From: Ligustrum vulgare | Taxonomy: Eukaryota > Streptophyta > Magnoliopsida > Lamiales > Oleaceae | Length of the DNA stretch: 64,000 nucleotides | Assembly (NCBI GenBank): GCA_963555705.1 | Contig: OY743187.1 | Span: 12,166,133 to 12,230,132, forward strand | Direction: 5' to 3' | In this document: positions 11,737 through 22,302 of the stretch, in pieces | Layout: every line of letters starts with the position of its first letter | Numbering within the stretch: the stretch's first letter is position 1 | Position numbers and translations under genes: made by a program | The notes under the pieces: generated by a model | What the model saw: the letters and a program-made list of their open reading frames with translations, nothing else | Database searches by the model: none | What the model was told of the DNA's origin: nothing

Positions 11737-12402
11737 AATACTTGTTCGTGCAAATCCTGCAAGTGCACGGGGTCGTTGACAAGTAATAATTGTGATGAGT
11801 TGAGAGTATCGTTCCCACGAGGAATAATGCTTAGTCCTAATTATCATTTTATCGTCAATTCAATTAATGGAAACAATTAAAATAAAAATATGATTTTGTT
11901 TGTCTATTCTAACTAAAAAATTGCGATGAATAAAAATTAAATAAAAACATATGTTTGAGAGTAAAATATGAATGGGGAGTATGTATTGGAATCCGAATCC
12001 ACTGGTTATCACCTATCTCAATTCAACAATTTTGTAGTTTAAATCAATTCATGTATTGCTTAACAATCGATAATTCTCATACAATTAATTTTCTTTTTCA
12101 AGAAAAATTAAATATATCCTAAACATGACCCGAATCTATTCCTAATCCGAATGCGAATGTTTAGAACGCATTAAATCACACAATTATCAATTAAATTGCA
12201 CATGTCATAGTGTTATTCCTAACATCTAGTGTTCAAGTGTTGATCATACAATATTCAAACCTATTGTGACTTTTTCAAGACTACAACAAGTAACGATATA
12301 CTTAATTGGTGGCCAATCAATCAAATAATAACAATAAAGCATACAAAATCAATCAAGACAACACAAAAAACTATTAAACTACTAGTTATCGAATTGAAAT
12401 AA
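11737..12402 (-). mobile_element. 5' LTR of the Athila-like element, piece 1 of 3
   Basis: This piece adjoins the primer site and contains the LTR's 3' end on the minus strand (GTGCACTTGCAGGATTTGC). It stops at the AATAA target duplication of the solo LTR at 12403-15282. The three pieces together add up to about 1.6 kb, close to the 1620 bp of the related solo LTR at 6066-7685. Confidence 0.65.
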
Positions 12403-13208
12403 TGTAAGGCCGCTTTGCGTTTTTCGTGCAATTTTAAATTTCACGTCATATTTATGTTAATGTTATTTGAAATTTGAAATTTAATTAATTTTACGTCAAT
12501 GATTTGGAATTGTTTTGCAGTGGAAGGATTTGGACGCCGTCTCGCTCAATGTGCCAATTAGAAAATTATAAATTTGTCTACTTGCAATTTATGTGAATAA
12601 TTGTTTTATTTCCAAAGCTTGCCAATTCCTATTTTTGTCAAATTATTATAAGTGGTAAATTTTAGGATATTTTGTAAATTTATGATAGATATGTACTTAA
12701 TTTTGAAACTTAGGGAGAATGAGGGACTAAATTGCAAATATCCTAAAGATTACTCTTAAACCCTAACCTAACCCTCATTCTCACCCTCTCACTCTACGCT
12801 CTCTCTGCCTCTGCGCTCCCTCAGTCTCGTCTCTCGTTCTCTCCCTCTCTCGACGTCGCTCTCTCTGTCTCCGCGCTCTCTCTCTGTCTCTCGACACGCC
12901 ACCACCACAACACCGTCGCCGACCACCGGTAGCACACTCTCCCTTCCCCTCTCACGCACAAAACACACACTAACGCACACACCCGCGGACTGCACTCAAC
13001 ACACACACACACTCACACTCGAAAAACATGTATATGATGTGTGTGTATCTATATCTCATACATAGATGTGATTTGTACAATTGGGTGATAGGTATATGTA
13101 TGTATATGTGTGATTTGTTCTAGATTTCCAAATTATGAAAACTAATTTCAGAATTTTAATTATTCTAAATTTTGAATTTAATTGTCAATTGGAGAGTTGG
13201 TATTGTGA

Positions 13209-13209
13209 T

Positions 13210-13283
<74 letters not shown>
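13209..13283. repeat. Compound (GT)n(AT)n microsatellite
   Basis: About ten GT repeats pass directly into about 28 AT repeats. Confidence 0.9.
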
Positions 13284-13285
<2 letters not shown>

Positions 13286-14364
13286 CATATGTATTATATG
13301 TATATTTTCAGATTTAGATTTAAATGTTCTAGGTTAATTTTGATTGATTTAGATTAAATTGCAATTTAAAGTGAAATGCTCAAATTTATGAAGATTAGAT
13401 TTCCGTTAGCTAAATGTTGAGTTAATTTGATATTTTCAGATTTTTAATGGGGTTAGTCGACTGTTTGGCATGAATGTTGGTATATATGATGCACTTTTCA
13501 TACTTCTAATGTGATATGTTTAATTAATTGAATTAAATTCTTAGTTTAAATTGAGTTATAATTGTACTTTTTGACATTGTGGAAAATTATGTAATTGTGT
13601 ATTGGATTTTAAAAAAAAAAAAAAAATTGGGATTTTAAGACTATGATACTTTGTTTGAAATTTTACTTTAAATTTTGAATTATAAATGTTTATTTTCAAC
13701 CTTTGAAATTATGGTTATGAGGTTTTGTTTGATTCTAGAGTTAAATTTGACGATCATATTTGAGTATCTTCAAATTCTTAATAACGGGATTTTTAATCGA
13801 GAAATTTATGTAAAGTCACGCATGGGTTAAATTGAAGTTTTAATCTCAGTCAATGTTTGATTAGTATTAAAATGAATAACGAATGTGTTTGTGAACTGAG
13901 AGTCATATTTATTGATGAATGTGAATAATTAGGACTTTTGGTACATTGACGACACGGGCAGTCGAAGCTCATCCACTTGCAAATTCAGATAACGGTAAAT
14001 GCTAAGGACGTCAAGTAAGTAAACTTCCCCCTACTTTCATCAAAGTTGAATGTTAATGTGGAATTAATGTGCTTAATTGACATTCGTGTTAATTACGGAA
14101 TTTTAATGCTTTTGGTCTACCATATGCAATTATGTGTAGTTAAGGAAATGTTCAAGCATGCACGTTACATGTCATTGCATCATCAAGCATGCATTGGCAT
14201 CGAAATGGGAAAGTCAAATGTTTTAATGAAAGGAATGTGTCAAAGTGCAATTTTTGTCAAAAATTATGTATCCCAAGTTTTTGAAAGAATGGGTGTATTT
14301 CTATGTCATGAAAGATGCGAGTGGGAAATGGGGCGCGGGGGACCGGCGTACCCGAATGTAATGA

Positions 14365-14466
14365 GCCGCTTTGCGGTGGAATGAATGTAATGAGCCGCTT
14401 TGCGGTGGAATGAATGAATGAGCCGCTTTGCGGTGGGAAAGTGAATGTTAAACCGCTTTGCGGTGG
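14365..14466. repeat. Four tandem copies around GCCGCTTTGCGGTGG
   Basis: The palindromic core CCGCTTTGCGG recurs four times with a spacing of about 30 bases. The core can form a hairpin. It lies inside the solo LTR at 12403-15282, whose start also carries CCGCTTTGCG. Confidence 0.8.
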
Positions 14467-15287
14467 AAATGCGCATGTTAATCTGGTTCCAAATAAGAAT
14501 GGCCCACTGTTATCTGATTGACTAGAAGTTACATCAAGTGAGCTCACGATGGAAATGAAGTGAAAGTTTTGAAATGTTAAGTGAAAGTTCGAAATGTTGA
14601 AAGTTTTGAAAGGTTAAAGTGAATGGGGATACATATTTCAAAGTTAAAGCATTCATGTCATAAGCATGCATTCATGCATAAAGTTTACTTACTGAGCTTT
14701 AGCTCACCCCAATCCCTCCCCAACATTTCAGGTGATGAAAGTTAGATGATTAGAGGAGAGCACGTGGCGGCAGGCTCAGACAGTACCGACTTGAATTATT
14801 TAAAATTAAAGTTAATGATTTAATTTAAGTTTTTAGTTGTTATTCTTTTAAATTGATAAATCATTTTGAATTAGTTTCGGTTCTTAGTCAAAATAAGTTA
14901 TGGTATTCCCCTGTGATTAGTTTTTATCAGGTTTCATGAGTTTATAAATTTGTACTTCAAGTTGTTTTGGTTGAGGAGTTTGGGGAATTGATGTTGAAGT
15001 TGAATTTTGGAATTATGGTTGAATGTTGAATGATTGGATTTGAATGGGTTGAAAATTTTATAATTATTGTAGGTGTGATGTCCCTCTACAGGTTGGTTAT
15101 GTCCAAGTTATAGAGGAGACTCTTCCGAAATTTCTATAAAATTTTAGAATAGAAAATGAAAAGGTTGAAGTTTTTAAATGATTTGGTTTCCGCATTTTAA
15201 TGTTTCAACGATTTATTTCCGCATATAATGTGAAGGGAAGTTAACACGCCTAGATTTAGATTTTTGAACTTGGGGTGTTACAAATAA

Positions 15288-15668
15288 ATTAATAACGAGT
15301 TTCATCTTTATCCAATACATAAAAGGAATTAGCCTAACATCTTAATATGAAAATTAAACACAAAAAATTGGAAAAACATCACCCGATTGATCCCAAAAAA
15401 TCTGCCAGCCGTATCCTTTTTTTTTCTTTCAATTCCACTAGCGTCCAATTCTCTCCTTTTTTGCACTCCAAATAGCCAGCTCCTCCTTTATACACCAACT
15501 GACCAACACTTCTTCTTAATGTATAATATTATGCCTCCAGTCAGCGCCCTTCAATTAATTCCTCCCCCTTGGTAATGTCTCTCCCTAATCCTCCCAATCT
15601 GTCGAGTTATATTAATTCTCCACCCAATATATTCCCCACTCGACACCTCTAATATGTATATATGTATG
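15288..15668 (-). mobile_element. 5' LTR of the Athila-like element, piece 2 of 3
   Basis: This is the sequence between the AATAA duplication of the solo LTR and the GTATG duplication of the Tat-like element. It joins piece 1 at 12402 and piece 3 at 27806 once the insertions are removed. It has no gene. Confidence 0.6.
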
Positions 15669-16531
15669 TGTTGACGTCACTTTTTGTAACAAAGATAGTC
15701 AACAAATAAAAAAGATATAATCTCCGAATATCTGCTATTTAGGGATGTGTTATTTGTCTTCTTATTACTAACAGTTCCAATGTTCCTTGAGATAGTAAAA
15801 CTTGAATAGAATATGAAAATAGATATTACTTGAGACTTAAATCAGATCAATAATGAACTCGAGCAACTATTTAATGAACCCACGTCTAGTTCAGTACTGA
15901 TCTGATGTTCAGGTCGGTTTACGATATTCAAAATGATAAAGGTTGAGAGAATTTTTCAGTATCACATGCCCATCAATGAGCATTTACTCCTTCTATTTAT
16001 AGTAGTTGAGAAGGTTAAACATAATCATTACAACATATCACTTCTGCAGGGAGTGATTGATAAGGGTGATTGATCCTTCTGACAGACATACATCAAATGA
16101 TTATACTGACATATTACAGATTATGATGATTACTGACCCATAATACGGCTGATTTGACAATGCTACATACTTTCACATCATCTTCGTTATTGGCCAATGA
16201 GGTTGTCTCGTATACTTCACCTCGGTCACTCAAATCACCTCGGCTCTTATAATTCACGTCGGTCCCGCGAATTCACCTCGTAGGCACAATTCACCTCGGT
16301 TCAAGCAATTCACCTCGGTCACGCTATTTCACCTCATATGCATAAATCACCTCGGATATTACATCACCTCGGTTATGACACTCCAAATCGGTCGTGATGC
16401 AGGACCTCAGTAGTACTGTTAGGTTCGTGATTTGAAATACCATGGGCCGCTTCATCAATTTTGGGGTAACCATTTGACCATTGACTGTTTGACTGCTTAA
16501 TTTATTTTCCACCCCAGATCGGTATATAAAA
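15669..16531 (-). mobile_element. 3' LTR of the Tat-like element
   Basis: It begins TGTTGACGTCAC on the plus strand and matches 26550-27401 until both diverge after GGTATATAAAAAATG. At the left boundary sits the GTATG duplication. On the minus strand the purine-rich CTAGAGGGGACA precedes it and is the likely polypurine tract. About ten copies of a TTCACCTCGGT-like motif lie at 16220-16390. A 14-bp stretch present here is absent from the other LTR. Confidence 0.8.
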
Positions 16532-16936
16532 AATGTCCCCTCTAGATCAGTTCGAAGTTATGAGAGCGGATCTAGAAATTTAGTCCCTTATCGAAAATTT
16601 AAACATCGGCATTTGCTCCGTTAATTGTGTAACGCCCTTGCCACGCATCATTGTCTGATTGGTGTGTCAGGTCTCGGATCATGCGTAACCGCCATCATTA
16701 TGACAACGTGTCTTGTCATAATGGCTTCCAACCAATTCTCTATCTTCTCTCCCTATATAAGGGAATCATTTGCCATTCTTCTTCACGATTTTCCTTTGAT
16801 TCTCTCTCAATTGTTGCCGGCTCATTTTTTATTCCGTCGTCCAATTTGTGATCGTTCTTAAATTCGGCCTGTTTTTGGTTTCATATAAGGTGAGGGTCAT
16901 TAATTTTTCTTTTAACATTTCTTTACTTTTATAAAA
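16532..16936. other. Leader of the plus-strand extra ORF
   Basis: This stretch carries the polypurine tract on the minus strand at its left edge. On the plus strand it holds TCTCCCTATATAAGGGAATC near 16747, a good TATA box for an antisense transcript, about 190 bases before the first ATG of the extra ORF (16937). It has no convincing coding frame of its own. Confidence 0.5.
16747..16764 (+). promoter_or_regulatory. Candidate TATA box for the antisense extra ORF
   Basis: CCCTATATAAGGG is a strong plant TATA consensus on the plus strand, with the extra ORF starting about 180 bases downstream. It faces away from the element's 3' LTR. This is inference from position and sequence only. Confidence 0.5.
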
Positions 16937-19205
16937 ATGAGTGGGGAACTGTGTTCTGGTGAAAGCGGTGTGAGGTCGGTCTGTTCGGGTAGTGGCGGGG
17001 AACCCACTGTATCTTGGAACGAAAGCGTAGATACTCAATGTCTATTTCGAGATGATGTGGAGGAAGGAGAAACTCTTCAGCCTCTCCCACTAACAATAGT
17101 CCCCGTTTCTCGAACCATTTCCCCCAGTTCTTTCCGATATCCTTCTTGCGCCTCTTTTACCCGACCTGATCCTTGTACCAGCTACAGTTCTGACTTCACC
17201 TGTAAACACTTTCGATCTAGTGCCATCGAAAACTAACTGGCCATGTGGAAAAATAAATATAGAATCCCAGGCTATGTACATTTTTTTCTTCCTGAGAGTT
17301 TTGAACGAGTTGACCAACCACCTCGCGGCTGCGTGGCACCAAATTATCAAATCCTTGAGGCTGGTCTACGCTTTCCTCTTCCATTCATAATTACCAACTT
17401 CCTCCATGTTTGGGGGGTCGCCCCAACTCAGATCCACCCTAACGGGTGGAGACATATCTTAGGCTTTATATCCCTTTACAATCAAATGGGATATGGTGAC
17501 CCCACCATCGACGAATCCCACTTCGCCTATCAATTCCGGGTCGATGGTAAAAGGACGGGGTGGTTCTATGCAATGCAGAGGTCGGTCTTCGAAGGGAAAA
17601 AACTTTTAGTAGACCTGCCTGACTTAGTCCGTTGGTGGAAGGAGAAATGGTTCTTCGTTCGAGGGAACTGGATGAGTCCCTACCGAAGCGAGGGCATGAG
17701 TCACATCGTCTCCATTCATTATAGGGAAAAGATCAGTAAGTTATTTTTCTGAGATAACTTCGAACTTAAAAGGTCTAATATTAATCACTCAGTTTTTTGC
17801 AGAGGTGAAGGAACCGGAGTTGGACGAAGACATAATTAAAATAATAGTGAGCTTAAAAGATATACCAGAGCCAGACAGGTCGGTAAAAGAGTTGCTAACT
17901 GAGGAGAATTTATTCGAAGCGGGTCTTACCCACGTCGATCCATCAGATTATTATCCTCCACTCCAAAAATGTAAGTGTCTACCCAATAAATTTATGCATT
18001 ATGTCAGTTACGAAGTGTACACTTATAAAAAATTTTGCGTTTGGTTATTAGCTCAAAAAGTCAAAAAGAGAATGGAGTCCACGAAGGCAAAGAAGGAGGC
18101 CAATGCCAAGGCTGAGGCGCGCAAACGAGCTTCCCAGAAGAGAGCGGCTAAGAGCTCGCCCCCTCGCAAGGAGGGTCAAATTCCTCCCTCTCCTCAGAAA
18201 AAACCTAAACGGGCTGAAATTCCAAAAGGCAAATCTGACACCTCCATTCCTCCTCCGCCCCCTTCAACTTTCAACGAGGCGAAATCCTCCCGAGGTATTC
18301 ATGCGGCTGAAGGCTCCTACTTTGGTATCAACAGAGTTTGAGCCGATCTAGTGAGCTAGCTGAAGGGGAGTCGTCCAAAAATCTACCGGGACTTCGTCTC
18401 TGCTGCCAAACTAAACCCAATTGGGTTGATGAAGCTCCCAGACCGGACCAAGGTGGAGATGGACATTCCGGCCAAAACTTGGACACCTCGACATGAAAAA
18501 TATTACGAGGATATGCCAGTTGACGACCTGGTGGCCACCAACATGGCGTACCTCGACCAAGCTATGAATTATCTCACCCGAACTCAATCAAAGATGTCCG
18601 AGGTGGCTAGTGACACTAACATGTTCAAGAAACTACCCACCGAGGCCAGAGCGATGTTCAAAAACAATGTGAAGGCCAGGAATGAGGCCGAGGAGAAGTT
18701 GAAGAATGCCTTGGCGGAGGTGGATAAGTTGAAGGAAGCCAACAAAGAACTTCAACTATTTAAGGAGGAGGTGATCCCACTGAAGGAGGAGTTAAATAAC
18801 TTAAAGGATGAGGTGTCTGAGCTGAAAATTTCGAAGGAGGGGCTCCTGTAGGAGCTAGAGGTCGCTAACCACATCGAGGCCGACTTAAAGAAGGAAAAAT
18901 CAGAACTAGAGGCCGCAGCTCAACTCTCTTATAAGGAGTCAGTGAAAAAGTTTAAAGATTCCATCGAGTATGAGCACGATGTGGACGAAACCTACTATCT
19001 CACCTTTAAGGAGATAGTAGAGGACTTGGAATCAAAGCGACCTGAGGTTGACATCGCATTCCTCAAGGAAAAACTCGATCTGGTTTATAAGAAATATTTT
19101 GAGCTTATGCCAACCGAGGTCGACGATGAAGATGTGGACGTCTTCTCCCCTGCGCCAGAGATTCAAACAGTAGACGTTGACGAAGCCGTCAACGTAGTAG
19201 ATTAG
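16937..19205 (+). pseudogene. Extra antisense ORF of the Tat-like element (putative gypsy-type transposon domain, coiled coil)
   Basis: This is a gene coded opposite to gag-pol, as in Retand and Grande. The frame from 17243 carries the plant domain long labelled 'putative gypsy type transposon' (RIPGYVHFFLPESFERVDQP, GCVAPNYQILEAGLRFPLP, VWGVAPTQIHPNGWRHILGF). Reading then needs an intron at 17736-17802 (AGTAAGTT ... TTTTTGCAG), after which KVKEPELDEDIIKIIV continues. A Lys/Arg/Pro-rich stretch follows (18060-18260), then a long coiled coil at 18426-18851 (EAEEKLKNALAEVDKLKEAN) and an acidic end (DVDEAVNVVD). Breaks: a frameshift near 17240 between the 16937-17236 frame and the domain, a disruption near 18340-18425, and an in-frame TAG at 18849. 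Its function is unknown. Before decay it would have been roughly 700 residues. Confidence 0.7.
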
Positions 19206-19324
19206 AGCGAGCCCTTTGTTTACCACCTTCTCCTTTCCACTCCTATAATTGTAATTTTTTTTTTTATTTTGAACGAAGAGGTTTTATCATGGCAGTAAAT
19301 TTTTATCATACGAACGAACCAATC
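19206..19324. other. Short spacer between the extra ORF and the tandem arrays
   Basis: A T-rich run and the first degenerate part of the 69-bp repeat; no gene is seen. Confidence 0.4.
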
Positions 19325-20268
19325 TAAACAGGTTTCAAACGTCAATTCACTTCAAATATAATGCAGATGTGAATTAAAAACGAAGTGAACACTTGAGCAA
19401 TTTTCAAACGTCAATTCGCTTCAAATATAATGCCGAGGTGAATAAAAAACGAAGTGAACACTTAAGCAATTTTCAAATGTCTATTCACTTCTAATATAAG
19501 GTAGATGTGAATTAAAAATGAAATGAACACTTAAGCAATTTTTAAACGTCAATTCACTTCAAATATAATGCAGAGGTGAATTAAAAACGAAGTGACCACT
19601 TAAGCAATTTTCAAACGTCAATTCACTTCAAATATAATGTCGAGGTGAATTAAAAACGAAATGAACACTTAAGCAATTTTCAAACGTCAATTCACTTCAA
19701 ATATAATGCAGATGTGAATTTAAAACGAAGTTAACACTTAAGCAATTTTCAAACGTCAATTCACTTCAAATATAATGCAGAGGTGAATTAAAAACGAAGG
19801 GAACACTTAAGCAATTTTCAAACGTCAATTCACTTCAAATATAATGTCGATGTGAATTAAAAATAAAGTGAACACTTAAGCAATTTTCAAACGTCAATTC
19901 ACTTCAAATATAATGCAGATGTGAATTAAAAACGAAGTGAACACTTGAGTAATTTACAAACGTCAATTCACTTCAAATATAATGCCGAGGTGAATTAAAA
20001 ACGAAGTGAACACTTAAGCAATTCTCAAACGTCAATTCACTTCAAATATAATGTCGAGGTGAATTAAAAACGAAGTGAACACTTAAGCAATTTTCAAACG
20101 TCAATTCACTTCAAATATAATGCAGAGGTGAATTAAAAACGAAGTGAACACTTAAGCAATTTTAAACATCAATTCACTTCAAATATAATGCAGAGGTGAA
20201 TTAAAAACGAAGTGATCATTTAAGTAATTTTCAAACGTCAATTCACTTCAAATATAATGCAGAGGGGA
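19325..20268. repeat. Tandem array 1: about 14 copies of a 69-bp unit
   Basis: TTCAAATATAATG recurs at 19351, 19420, 19489, 19558, 19627, 19696 and so on to about 20247, a constant step of 69 or 68 bases. Each unit carries AAACGTCAATTCACTTC and ACGAAGTGAACACTTAAGCA. Copies are very similar, which points to recent expansion. The array lies in the 3' region of the Tat-like element, a known birthplace of satellite repeats in this lineage. Confidence 0.95.
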
Positions 20269-20588
20269 AATGGAGGTCGGTAAACATTCACCTCGGTATT
20301 TTCTTACCAAAATACCCCGTCTGCAAAATGGAGGTCGGTATAAATTCCCTCGGTATTTTCTTACCAAAAAACCCCGTCTGCAAAATGGAGGTCGATATAA
20401 ATTCACCTCAGTATTTTCTTACCAAAAAACCCCGTCTGCGAGATGGAGGTCGGTATAAATTCACCTCAGTATTTTCTTGCCAAAAAACACCGTCTGCAAA
20501 ATGGAGGTCGGTATAAATTCACCTCGTTATTTTCTTACCAAAACACTCCGTATGTAAAATGGAGGTCAGTATGAATTCACCTCGGATG
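20269..20588. repeat. Tandem array 2: about 5 copies of a 58-bp unit
   Basis: Each unit reads AAATGGAGGTCGGTATAAAT, then TCACCTCGGTATTTTCTTACC, split by a CCCCGTCTGC end. Copies start near 20267, 20325, 20382, 20440 and 20499, with a weaker sixth at 20557. The TTCACCTCGGT piece is also scattered through the element's LTRs. Short plus-strand frames across it are repeat artefacts. Confidence 0.9.
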
Positions 20589-20629
20589 GTTGGTATTGGT
20601 AATTATGGATAGTCAACTTTAGCCTCTCA

Positions 20630-20945
20630 AGGGGATCTACTTCGTCTTTGAGGCGGATTGTCCCGTTATGTTGATGATATCCTGCCTTATAGGTACTTAT
20701 GGATCATCAACTAAGGTCTTTGTCTTGCCTCTCAAGTAGGTCTTTCTCGCCTTTGAGACGGATTTCCTTGTAAAGTTGGTGATATCCTGCCTTATAGGTA
20801 CTTATGGATCACCAACTAAGGTCTTTATTTTGCCTCTCAAGGAGGTCTTTCTCGCCTTTGAGACGGATTGCCTTGTAATATTGGTGATATCCTGCCTTAT
20901 AGGTACTTATGAATCACCAACTAAGGTCTTTGTTTTAGAAGGATT
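20630..20945. repeat. Tandem array 3: 3 copies of a 105-bp unit
   Basis: GATATCCTGCCTTATAGGTA recurs at 20676, 20781 and 20886, a step of exactly 105 bases. Units also share TCTCGCCTTTGAGACGGATT. It abuts the end of the integrase frame. Confidence 0.9.
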
Positions 20946-21034
20946 CATTCAGATTCGCATACATAGAAACATTTGAACTTTTCATTCATCTGGTTACATT
21001 TCTCGATTGACATCAAAAATATTTACATTCAGCT

Positions 21035-22228
21035 TCACATTTTATTCGACTGGAAATATTTCTTCAAGTGTTCTGCATTCCAGGGATGTTGAAGCTGAAT
21101 TCTGTCAAGTGACTCTGGTTCATACGACCCGTTGCTCACGACTTTCTTGATTCGATACGGACCTCTCCAGTTCAGTCCCAAAGGCTCGTGTGTTATGATC
21201 ATCCTTCTCAATACTAGATCCCCCATTTGGAACTTCCTCGTCCTCACCTTTGAATTGTAATATCTCGCATTCCTTTGCTTGTACACTGCAGTCCTGACTT
21301 GTGCTTGCAATTGTTTTTCCTCCGTAAGGCCCAGCTCAACAGCGAGTGCATTGTCGTTATTTTTCTCATTGAAATGAGTGATTCGGAATGATGGGAGACC
21401 AACCTCAATCGGGATTACAGCTTCTGTTCCGAAAGCCAAAGTGAACGGGGTCTCTCTGGTTGATGTTCTGTGGGTCGTCCGATAAGATCACAACACTCCA
21501 GGTAATTCTTCTGCCCATGATCCTTTCAGGATTTCAAGTCTAGTTTTCAAATTGTGCTTGATAATCTTGTTTACAGCTTCAACTTGCCCGTTGGATTGAG
21601 GGTGATTTGGGGTGGAGAAATGTTTCCTAATACCCAGTCCTTCACAAAAAAATTTAAACCTTTCGTTGTCCAACTGTTTCCCGTTGTCCGTCACGATAGA
21701 TTGGGGGATTCCGAACCTGAAAATGATCGACTTCCATACAAAATCTGTAGTTTTCTGTTCCGTGATTTTGGCCAACGATTCAGCCTCCGCCCATTTTGTA
21801 AAGTAGTCCACCGCAACTATAGCAAACCTATTCCCCCCCTTTGCCGTTGAAAGTGGTCCAATCAGATCTATTCCCCATTTAGAAAAAGGCCATGGGCTCA
21901 TGACCGAAGTTAGCTCTTCAGGTGGGTTCCTCATTATCGGGGCGAACCTTTGACATTTGTCGCACCTCTTTACGTATTCAATCGCATCTTTCTTTAGAGT
22001 AGGCCAAAAGTACCCCTGTCTTACGATTTTGAATGCCATCACTTGTCCTCCGGTATGATTCCCGCAAATGCCCTCGTGGATTTCCTTCATCACATATTCC
22101 GCTTCTTCATTGTCCAAACATTTCAACAACGGTAAGGAGAATCCTCGCTTGTATAAGTCACCCTCAATCAAAGTATACCTTGCAGACCTGATCCTCAGAC
22201 TTTTAGCCTCCACTGGATCCGGTGGCAT
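21035..22228 (-). pseudogene. Integrase of the Tat-like element (two open pieces)
   Basis: On the minus strand 22228-21488 gives an N-terminal zinc region with His-His-Cys-Cys (HEGICGNHTGG then KRCDKCQRF). The catalytic core follows with WGIDLIGPL, IVTDNGKQLDN and HPQSNGQVEAVNKIIK, so the DD35E residues are all visible. The C-terminal domain is in the separate frame 21439-21035 (GDLVLRRMIITHEP, NWRGPYRI). A stop near 21486 breaks the two. The role is insertion of element cDNA. Confidence 0.85.
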
Positions 22229-22302
22229 CGTCCCTTCTTGTAGATGTTGGATAATTTCATCCTTCCATGTCTTCTTCAGAGTGGATTACAGGACGACTGG
22301 GG

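Larger units (their letters stand above)
12403..15282 (+). mobile_element. Solo LTR of a Ty3/gypsy element (Tekay/Del-like), 2880 bp
   Basis: The insert begins TGTAAGGCCG and ends GGTGTTACA, with inverted ends TGTAA/TTACA. The flanks carry a perfect 5-bp duplication AATAA (12398-12402 and 15283-15287). The TTACTGAGCTTTAGCTCACC block near 14688 and the long CT-rich stretch at 12775-12960 are typical in style of long Tekay/Del LTRs. A GT/AT microsatellite and a GC-rich 4-copy tandem repeat lie inside. There are no element proteins, so it is a solo LTR. Orientation is read as plus from the order of these landmarks. Confidence 0.75.

Noticed and set aside
12789..13012. Arg/Glu-rich minus-strand frames
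   Set aside because: They come from a CT-rich stretch in a solo LTR and are low-complexity.
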